From Sedimenticola sp. (lineage in GTDB: Bacteria; Pseudomonadota; Gammaproteobacteria; Chromatiales; Chromatiaceae): a stretch of 8,865 nucleotides of DNA. Made by a program: the position numbers and the translations under genes. This document shows positions 1-4,978 of this stretch, one piece after another. Under the pieces are notes generated by a model. The model searched no databases, was not told the origin of the DNA, and worked only from the letters and a program-made list of their open reading frames with translations. The stretch is taken from contig JALWGP010000293.1 of the NCBI GenBank assembly GCA_027038775.1, positions 1 to 8,865 of the forward strand, written 5' to 3'. The number at the start of each line of letters is the position of its first letter. Within the stretch, counting starts at the first letter, position 1.

Positions 1-429
1 ATGAAAGGGGCCACGATGCTGGCAACCCTGCAGAGGCTGGGTATCGTCCCCTCGTTCAGCCGCCCCTCGGTGAGTGACGACAACCCCTACTCGGAGAGTC
101 TGTTCCGCACCCTCAAGTACACCCCGGCCTGGCCTGGTCAACCCTTTGCGGACATCGAGGCCGCCCGCAAGTGGGTCCATGCCTTCGTGCGGTGGTACAA
201 CGCCGAGCACCGCCACAGCGCCATCCGCTTCGTCACCCCGGAGCAGCGCCACCGGGGCGAAGATCATCAACTCCTGGCGCACCGCAAGGCCCTCTATGAG
301 CACGCCAGGGCCCGCAATCCACAACGCTGGAGCGGCCCGACGCGCAACTGGAGCCCCATCGAGCAGGTCTGGCTCAATCCACCCAAAGAAAGCCGGGCAG
401 ATAACCAGAACATTCGAGAGGCCGCATGA
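1..429 (+). CDS. IS3-family transposase (OrfB, DDE/rve integrase core), C-terminal part
   Basis: This is the C-terminal 142 residues of an IS3-type transposase; the reading frame continues upstream of the window, so the ATG at base 1 is not the true start. The family motif NPYSESLFRTLKY carries the catalytic glutamate (residue 32 here). The second catalytic Asp of the SDNG motif should lie a few codons upstream of base 1. That would give the D-x35-E spacing of this family. Also typical are FVRWYNAEHRHSAIRF (residues 63–78), TPEQRH, and the C-terminal RWSGPTRNW...VWLNP. The C-terminus looks intact, so there is no sign that the element is decayed at this end. It catalyses element excision and integration. 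Confidence 0.9.
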   Translation: MKGATMLATLQRLGIVPSFSRPSVSDDNPYSESLFRTLKYTPAWPGQPFADIEAARKWVHAFVRWYNAEHRHSAIRFVTPEQRHRGEDHQLLAHRKALYEHARARNPQRWSGPTRNWSPIEQVWLNPPKESRADNQNIREAA

Positions 430-459
430 AGGTTCAGCGGACATCTTTCTTGACAAACA
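1..459 (+). mobile_element. IS3-family insertion sequence, right end only
   Basis: This is the 3' part of an IS3-family element, cut by the window edge. The transposase stops at 429. The following bases (430–459), read from the outside inward on the minus strand, start TGTTTGTCAAGAAAG, which fits the TG...CA termini of this family, so I place the right end near 459. The left end and target duplication lie outside the window, so the exact boundary is inferred. A TTGACA sequence (450–455) at the tip resembles an outward -35 box, but no -10 lies 16–18 bp beyond it. The element ends about 25 bp before the aldolase start codon. Confidence 0.75.
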
Positions 460-484
460 CCGCCCCCGGCCATCAGGAGTCAGA

Positions 485-1513
485 ATGATGAACGACAGAC
501 TAGCGGCCATGCAGGCCACCATCGACGACATGGTGCAGGAGGGTCGGGGCGTACTCGCCGCCGACGAGAGCCTGCCCACCATGGAGAAACGCTTCAAGCC
601 CATCGGCGTGAAGTCCACCGAGGAGACTCGCCGCGCCTGGCGCTCCCTGCTGGTCACCACCCCGGGCCTGGGGGAGTACATCTCCGGCATCATCCTGTTC
701 GAGGAGACCCTGGGACAGAAGACCGACGATGGCGTATCCATTCCGGAAGCAGCCGCGCGGCAGGGAATCGTTCCCGGCGTGAAGGTGGACAAGGGCAAGG
801 GGCCGTTGTCCGGGGCCCCCGGCGACCTGATCACCCGCGGTCTCGACGGACTGGGCGAACGGCTGCAGACCTACAGGGAACAGGGCGCACGCTTTGCCAA
901 GTGGCGCGAGGTCTATCCGATCACCCGCCACAACCCCACCCTGCTGGGCCGCAAGGCCAACGCCGAGGTGCTGGCCCGCTACGCCGCCGTCTGCCAGGAG
1001 CTGGGCATCGTGCCCATCGTGGAGCCCGAGGTGCTGATGGATGGCGACCACGACATCGACCGCTGTGCCGAGGTGACCGAGCAGGTGCTGCACGAGGTGT
1101 TCCACGCCCTGCACCTGCACAGGGTGCGCTTCGAGTACATGCTGCTCAAGCCCAACATGGTGCTGCCCGGAAAGGAGTGCAGGCGCGCGGAGCCGGAGGA
1201 GGTGGCCGAGGCCACCCTGCGGGTGCTCAGGCGGGTGGTTCCCGCCGCGGTGCCCAGTATCAACTTCCTCTCCGGGGGCCAGGGGCCCGAAGAGGCCACT
1301 GCCAACCTCAACGCCATCAACCAGGCGCGCGGCAGCGCACCCTGGCAGCTGAGCATCTCCTACGGAAGGGCGCTGCAGCAGCCGGCGCTGCAGGCCTGGA
1401 AAGGCAAGGCGGAGAACCGGGAAGCGGCACAGCAGGCGCTGCTCGAGCGGGCACGCCTCAACGCCCTGGCGAGACGGGGCGAGTACGATCCCTCCATGGA
1501 GGGCGCTTCCTGA
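485..1513 (+). CDS. Class I fructose-bisphosphate aldolase (vertebrate-type, Schiff-base)
   Basis: This enzyme reversibly cleaves fructose 1,6-bisphosphate to dihydroxyacetone phosphate and glyceraldehyde 3-phosphate in cytosolic glycolysis, gluconeogenesis or the Calvin cycle. The 342-residue product has the full class I active site: D27 in GVLAADES, K100 in GVKVDKG, R141 in AKWRE, E180 in PIVEPE, the Schiff-base lysine K222 in LLKPNMV, the SGGQ loop (263–266) and R295 in SYGRAL. The C-terminus ends GEYDPSMEGAS, without the terminal tyrosine of the vertebrate enzymes. An AGGAG at 475–479 lies 5 nt before the ATG at 485 and 8 nt before a second ATG at 488, so 488 may be the true start. The frame is open back to base 74, but that upstream part is transposase DNA in another frame. 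The IS end about 25 bp upstream leaves no room for a native promoter. It is not the unrelated E. coli FbaB/DhnA type. Confidence 0.95.
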   Translation: MMNDRLAAMQATIDDMVQEGRGVLAADESLPTMEKRFKPIGVKSTEETRRAWRSLLVTTPGLGEYISGIILFEETLGQKTDDGVSIPEAAARQGIVPGVKVDKGKGPLSGAPGDLITRGLDGLGERLQTYREQGARFAKWREVYPITRHNPTLLGRKANAEVLARYAAVCQELGIVPIVEPEVLMDGDHDIDRCAEVTEQVLHEVFHALHLHRVRFEYMLLKPNMVLPGKECRRAEPEEVAEATLRVLRRVVPAAVPSINFLSGGQGPEEATANLNAINQARGSAPWQLSISYGRALQQPALQAWKGKAENREAAQQALLERARLNALARRGEYDPSMEGAS

Positions 1514-1960
1514 TCAGGAGTCGGCGGCTCTCCTCGTGGCGAAGAAACGGCGCCAGGTCCTCCTTCCCGCGTAGGAGAGCAGCAGGTAGGCGACCCAGAT
1601 CATCAGGGTCTCGAAGAGGTAGATCGCCACCATCTCCGTGGAGAGCCTGCTGCCCGTCAGCGCGTAAAGCTGGATCAGGACCAGCGGCAGCGCAAAGAGG
1701 ATGGCCATGGCCAGGGGACGCCCTCCGCCGGTCATCTCGTAGAGAAAGACGCTGAAGAAGGCACTGATGAGCGCGGCCAGGAAAGAGATGCCCACCAGCA
1801 CCCAGGCGATGCTCTGGTGCGCCTGCTCCGGGGAGAGTTCCTGCATCAGCGGCACTACCCAGACGTTGAAGAAGGCGGAGCCGGAAAAGTAGAGCAGCGT
1901 GCCCAGTGCCCCGAGCAGCAGGATCACGATGAGCCTCTTCCACCATGCCAGTTCGTTCAT
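1514..1960 (-). CDS. Small four-helix membrane protein of unknown function
   Basis: I do not recognise this 148-residue protein. It has four hydrophobic segments at about residues 9–30, 51–74, 82–101 and 109–130, a short N-terminus (MNELAWWKR) and a strongly basic tail (RRTWRRFFATRR). It is therefore probably an inner-membrane protein with a cytoplasmic C-terminus. The ATG at 1960 overlaps the rimI stop as ATGA, and a strong Shine-Dalgarno GGGAGG lies 6 nt upstream within rimI, so translation is probably coupled. A longer upstream reading frame exists but would run far into rimI and lacks this ribosome site. It is the last gene of the leuA operon. Its TGA directly abuts the TGA of the convergent aldolase gene, with no terminator between them. 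Confidence 0.8.
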   Translation of the reverse strand: MNELAWWKRLIVILLLGALGTLLYFSGSAFFNVWVVPLMQELSPEQAHQSIAWVLVGISFLAALISAFFSVFLYEMTGGGRPLAMAILFALPLVLIQLYALTGSRLSTEMVAIYLFETLMIWVAYLLLSYAGRRTWRRFFATRRAADS

Positions 1961-2451
1961 GCGGTGCCTCCCGTATCGATGGCCTTCAGCGAGCAGGCGT
2001 AGACGATTGCATCCTCCCTGCCCTTGCCCGCCGGATAATAGTCGAACCTGCGCCCCACCTCGTTGAACCCCTCCGACTCGTAGAGCGCCTGTGCCGCGCG
2101 ATTGGAGAGGCGGACCTCGAGAAAGAGGGTGTCGGCCCCTTGGCGCTTCGCCTCCGCCATCACCGTTCGCAGCAGCCGGCGCCCAAAGCCCCGCGACTGG
2201 CGCGAAGGCTTCACGCAGAGATTGAGCAGGTGCGCTTCCCCCACCGCCACCGAGTGCACGCTGTAGCCGATGAGTTCCCCCTCCTGCTCGTACACGCGGC
2301 ACTGGTAGCCCACCCGCAGGCAGTCGGTGAAGATGCCGCGGCTCCAGGGATGATCGTAGGCCAATCGCTCGATGTGCAGCACCTCGTCGAGGTCCGCCTC
2401 GCGCATGGAGCGTACGGAGAGCGTCGCCGGCTGCAGGGAGATTTCAGCCAC
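1957..2451 (-). CDS. rimI: Ribosomal protein S18-alanine N-acetyltransferase RimI
   Basis: This GNAT-fold enzyme transfers acetyl from acetyl-CoA to the N-terminal alanine of ribosomal protein S18. The 164-residue product shows the RimI signature: ERLAYDHPWSRGIF near residues 28–41, HLLNLCVKPSRQSRGFG (74–90) containing the acetyl-CoA pyrophosphate loop Q85-x-x-G-x-G90, LEVRLSN with the likely catalytic E112, ALYES with Y124, and the C-terminal YYP...GREDA. E112 and Y124 have the same 12-residue spacing as the catalytic pair of Salmonella RimI. The start is a GTG at 2451 preceded by GAGG; an internal ATG at 2406 has no good ribosome site and would remove the first beta strand. It overlaps the glycosylase gene by 8 bp and the downstream membrane gene by 4 bp. 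Confidence 0.93.
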   Translation of the reverse strand: MAEISLQPATLSVRSMREADLDEVLHIERLAYDHPWSRGIFTDCLRVGYQCRVYEQEGELIGYSVHSVAVGEAHLLNLCVKPSRQSRGFGRRLLRTVMAEAKRQGADTLFLEVRLSNRAAQALYESEGFNEVGRRFDYYPAGKGREDAIVYACSLKAIDTGGTA

Positions 2452-3181
2452 GGAGCCGCCTCGCGAGCAGTTGCAGGTCGGCCCACGCCTTGGCCTTCTC
2501 CTCGGGCCGGCGCAGCAGGTAGGCGGGGTGATAGGTCACCAGCACTTCCCGGCTGCCGCCAGGCAGCAGGTGGGCGCGGCCACGCAGCCGGCCCACGCTC
2601 TCCTCGGTGGCGAGCAGGTTGTGGGCGGCCACCCCGCCCACCGCCAGGATCATCCGCGGTGCCACCAGCTCGATCTGGCGCTGCAGGTAGGGGGCACAGG
2701 CCGCCGTCTCCTCCACCGAGGGGTTGCGGTTGCCCGGCGGGCGGCACTTGAGGATGTTGGCGATGTACACCTGCTGGCGCTGCAGGCCGAGGGCGGCCAG
2801 CATGTTGTCCAGCAGCATGCCCGCCCGCCCCACGAAGGGCTCGCCCTTGCGGTCCTCCTCCGCACCGGGCGCTTCGCCCACGATCATCAGCCCGGCCGAG
2901 CGGTCGCCCACCCCGAAAACGGTATTCCGGCGGGTCTTGCACAGCCCGCAGGCGCGGCAGCCGGCCACCGCCGCCTCCAGCGCCTGCCAGTCCATCCTGG
3001 CCACGGCATCGCCCGCTCCATCCTGCGGCCGGGCCGGCGCCTCCTCCACGGGAGGGACCTCTTCCCCCACGGCCACCGGCTCCGCCTCCACCCGGTCCCG
3101 CAGCCGGTAGCGGGGGATGCCCATGGCCTGCAGGCAGGCGCGGCGCAACGTCTCTCTGGATGTCTCCTCCGGCTCAGACAT
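2444..3181 (-). CDS. Family-4 uracil-DNA glycosylase with [4Fe-4S] cluster and psi-like N-terminal peptide
   Basis: This enzyme removes uracil from DNA, starting base-excision repair. In the 245-residue protein the cluster cysteines are C75, C78, C146 and C162. The C-x2-C pair, gap of 68 and final spacing of 16 closely match family-4 enzymes. Motif I is GEAPGAEED (102–110), motif II is HPAYLLR (218–224), and [12 protein letters not shown] is typical. Residues 1–62 precede the catalytic domain: an N-terminal helix-like peptide [15 protein letters not shown] (16–30), then an acidic, proline-rich linker (about 31–60). That peptide resembles the start of E. coli DNA polymerase III psi (HolD). The ATG at 3181 was chosen over the adjacent GTG at 3184; neither has a strong Shine-Dalgarno. 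It overlaps leuA by 8 bp and rimI by 8 bp, consistent with coupled translation. Confidence 0.93.
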   Translation of the reverse strand: MSEPEETSRETLRRACLQAMGIPRYRLRDRVEAEPVAVGEEVPPVEEAPARPQDGAGDAVARMDWQALEAAVAGCRACGLCKTRRNTVFGVGDRSAGLMIVGEAPGAEEDRKGEPFVGRAGMLLDNMLAALGLQRQQVYIANILKCRPPGNRNPSVEETAACAPYLQRQIELVAPRMILAVGGVAAHNLLATEESVGRLRGRAHLLPGGSREVLVTYHPAYLLRRPEEKAKAWADLQLLARRLRG

Positions 3182-4721
3182 CACCCAGCTGGGGATGCTC
3201 GCGCTCCAGGGGCGCCATCAGCCGGTTGGCGGCGTTGATGTAGGCCTTGGCGGAGGCGATGACGATGTCGGTGTCGGCCCCCTGGCCGTTGACGATGGTG
3301 TCGTCCCGCTCCAGCCGCACCGTCACCTCGCCCTGGGAGTCGGTGCCGCTGGTGATGTTGTTCACCGAGTAGAGCGTCAGGCTCGCGCCGGTCTGCACCA
3401 GCGATTCGATGGCCTTGAAGGCGGCGTCCACCGGGCCGGCGCCGGAGGCCGACACGCCCCGCTCCTCGCCATCGATGGAGAGCACCACGTCGGCGGTGGG
3501 CGTCTCCCCCGTCTCACTGCAGACCTTCAGGCTCACCAGCTTGATGCGCGGCTCGTAAGTCTCGTGCACCGTCTCGGAGACCAGGGCCTGGAGGTCCTCG
3601 TCGAAGATCTCGTGCTTCTTGTCAGCCAGGGCCTTGAAGCGGGCGAAGGCCTCGTTGAGCTTCTCCTCCGACTCGAACTCGATGCCCAGCTCGCGCAGGC
3701 GGGTACGGAAGGCGTTGCGGCCGGAGTGCTTGCCCAGCACCATGCGGTTGGCGGTCCAGCCCACGTCCTGGGCGCGCATGATCTCGTAGGTCTCGCGGTG
3801 CTTGAGCACACCGTCCTGGTGGATGCCCGACTCGTGGGCGAAGGCGTTGGCGCCGACGATGGCCTTGTTGGGCTGCACCGGAAAACCGGTGATGCTGGAG
3901 ACCAGCTTGGAACAGGCCACGATCTGGGTGGTGTCCAGGTCGGTGTCGCAGGGAAAGACGTCCTGCCGGGTGCGAACCGCCATCACCACCTCCTCGAGCG
4001 CGGCATTGCCGGCCCGCTCGCCCAGGCCGTTGATGGTGCACTCCACCTGGCGGGCGCCGTTGAGCACGGCCGACAGGGAATTGGCCACGGCCAGGCCCAG
4101 ATCGTTGTGGCAGTGCACCGAGAAGACCGCCTTGTCGGAGTTGGGCACCCGCTCGAGCAGCTGGCGGATGGTCTCGCCGAACTGGTGCGGCAGGTTGTAG
4201 CCCACGGTGTCGGGGATGTTGATGGTGCGGGCGCCCGCGTCGATGGCCGCCTCCACGATGCGGCAGAGGAAATCCATCTCCGAGCGACCGGCGTCCTCCG
4301 CAGAGAACTCCACGTCGTCAGTGTAGTTGCGCGCCCGTTTCACCGCCCACACCGCCTGCTCCACCACCTGGTCGGGACTCATTCGAAGCTTGCGCTCCAT
4401 GTGGATGGGGGAGGTGGCGATGAAGGTATGGATGCGGGCGGAGCGGGCCGGTTTGAGTGCCTCGCCGGCGCCGTCGATGTCCTTCTCCAGCGCCCGCGCC
4501 AGCCCGCACACGGTGGACTCCTTCACCGCCTCGGCCACGGAACGGACCGCCTCGAAATCCCCCTCGCTGGCGATGGGAAAACCGGCCTCGATGACATCCA
4601 CCCGCATCAGCTCCAGCTTCTTGGCGATGCGTATCTTCTCTTCCCGGGTCATGGAGGCGCCGGGGCTCTGCTCCCCGTCACGCAGGGTGGTGTCGAAGAT
4701 GATCAATTTGTCACTGCTCAT
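3174..4721 (-). CDS. leuA: 2-isopropylmalate synthase LeuA
   Basis: This is the first committed enzyme of leucine synthesis, condensing acetyl-CoA with 2-oxoisovalerate. The 515-residue length fits type I bacterial LeuA. The catalytic TIM barrel opens with [12 protein letters not shown] (10–21, R14 and D15). It also carries HCHNDLGLA (203–211) and NGLGERAGN (231–239). D15, H203, H205 and N239 occupy the metal-binding positions of the E. coli enzyme, shifted by one. GKHSGRNAF (330–338) follows. The C-terminal regulatory domain (about 395–505, with [11 protein letters not shown]) is complete, so leucine feedback inhibition is expected. A GGAG lies 9 nt before the ATG. It has its own promoter and a leucine-rich leader ORF upstream. 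The genes downstream overlap it and are probably co-transcribed. Confidence 0.97.
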   Translation of the reverse strand: MSSDKLIIFDTTLRDGEQSPGASMTREEKIRIAKKLELMRVDVIEAGFPIASEGDFEAVRSVAEAVKESTVCGLARALEKDIDGAGEALKPARSARIHTFIATSPIHMERKLRMSPDQVVEQAVWAVKRARNYTDDVEFSAEDAGRSEMDFLCRIVEAAIDAGARTINIPDTVGYNLPHQFGETIRQLLERVPNSDKAVFSVHCHNDLGLAVANSLSAVLNGARQVECTINGLGERAGNAALEEVVMAVRTRQDVFPCDTDLDTTQIVACSKLVSSITGFPVQPNKAIVGANAFAHESGIHQDGVLKHRETYEIMRAQDVGWTANRMVLGKHSGRNAFRTRLRELGIEFESEEKLNEAFARFKALADKKHEIFDEDLQALVSETVHETYEPRIKLVSLKVCSETGETPTADVVLSIDGEERGVSASGAGPVDAAFKAIESLVQTGASLTLYSVNNITSGTDSQGEVTVRLERDDTIVNGQGADTDIVIASAKAYINAANRLMAPLEREHPQLGDV

Positions 4722-4829
4722 GGTCTCTCACTCCGCCCCGCGCGCGGCAGGGCCTGGAAGTATTCTTGGAATCGGGGTGACTTGCGTGGATGCGGCCCTC
4801 GCCAGGGCTGAGAGATGTGCCGATGCCCC
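4722..4829 (-). promoter_or_regulatory. Putative leucine attenuator region between leader ORF and leuA
   Basis: The untranslated leader RNA after the leader stop can fold in competing ways. Hairpin A (TGCCC 4837–4833 with GGGCA 4828–4824) covers the last leucine codons and the stop. Helix B pairs CTGAGGGG (4833–4826) with TCTCTCAG (4815–4808). Hairpin C pairs GCCCT (4808–4804) with AGGGC (4799–4795) and shares base 4808 with B. A longer helix can pair 4803–4794 with 4754–4746, with one bulged base. No run of Ts follows any of these, so a classical intrinsic terminator is not seen. The pairings were found by eye, without energies. Confidence 0.5.
4731..4753 (-). promoter_or_regulatory. Hairpin abutting the leuA Shine-Dalgarno
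   Basis: A 7-bp, mostly G-C stem (4753–4747 with 4741–4735, one G-U pair, loop CGCGC) ends one base before the GGAG Shine-Dalgarno (4734–4731) of leuA. It is incompatible with the long-range helix that uses 4754–4746, so the leader fold could affect leuA translation initiation. Whether it does is inference. Confidence 0.45.
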
Positions 4830-4919
4830 TCAGGGCAGCAGCGGACCGACTAGCAGCAGCAGGCGCCGATCCGGTTCGATCGGAGTGCGAAACGACTGAA
4901 GGGAATGGAAAATCCACAT
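4830..4919 (-). CDS. leuL: leu operon leader peptide (29 codons, LLLL then LL)
   Basis: This short ORF is too small for normal gene finders. It starts at ATG 4919 (M-W-I-F-H-S-L...) and ends RRLLLLVGPLLP then TGA at 4832–4830. Seven of 29 codons are leucine: four in a row (CTG CTG CTG CTA, 4862–4851) and two more (4841–4836) just before the stop. CTA is rarely used in high-GC genomes, which would make ribosomes stall readily when charged leucine tRNA is scarce, as with the rare CUA run in E. coli leuL. The ORF lies about 25 nt after the predicted transcription start of leuA, with an in-frame stop (TAA, 4937–4935) upstream, and competing hairpins follow it. The weak point is the ribosome site: only a GGG-like stretch precedes the ATG. 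Size, position and codons all resemble the 28-residue enterobacterial leuL. Confidence 0.78.
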   Translation of the reverse strand: MWIFHSLQSFRTPIEPDRRLLLLVGPLLP

Positions 4920-4949
4920 CGCCCGGGCGCTCGGTTAAGGGGATGCCTG

Positions 4950-4978
4950 ACTATAGCGCAGGAACTTCCTGCTGCCAA
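4950..4978 (-). promoter_or_regulatory. leuA promoter (TTGGCA – 17 bp – TATAGT)
   Basis: The -35 is TTGGCA (4978–4973, 5 of 6 to consensus), the spacer is exactly 17 bp, and the -10 is TATAGT (4955–4950, 5 of 6). The predicted start is about 4944, giving a leader RNA of roughly 220 nt before leuA. The promoter is embedded in the last codons of the upstream c-di-GMP gene; the -10 contains that gene's TAG stop. No terminator is visible in front of it, so read-through from the pssA transcript is also possible. Confidence 0.72.

Noticed and set aside
450..478. Hybrid outward promoter at the IS tip (TTGACA at 450–455)
   Set aside because: No -10-like hexamer lies 16–18 bp downstream (bases there are around TCAGGA), and transcription would start at or after the aldolase start codon.
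74..484. Upstream extension of the aldolase frame through the IS
   Set aside because: These bases encode the transposase in another frame. The aldolase family N-terminus and the AGGAG site place the start at 485 or 488.
1515..1575. Terminator for the convergent pair from the AGGAG...CTCCT stem near 1517–1535
   Set aside because: Only 5 bp of stem with a large loop and no T-run on either strand.
3117..4811. Long + strand open frame (564 codons) antisense to leuA
   Set aside because: It is a composition shadow of leuA in GC-rich DNA: low-complexity H/G/V/L-rich translation with no domain, while leuA on the other strand has every catalytic motif.
4711..4917. Minus-strand 68-codon ORF in the leuA leader region
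   Set aside because: It overlaps the leuA start in another frame and has no leucine run. The 29-codon ORF from 4919 in a different frame has the leader-peptide features.
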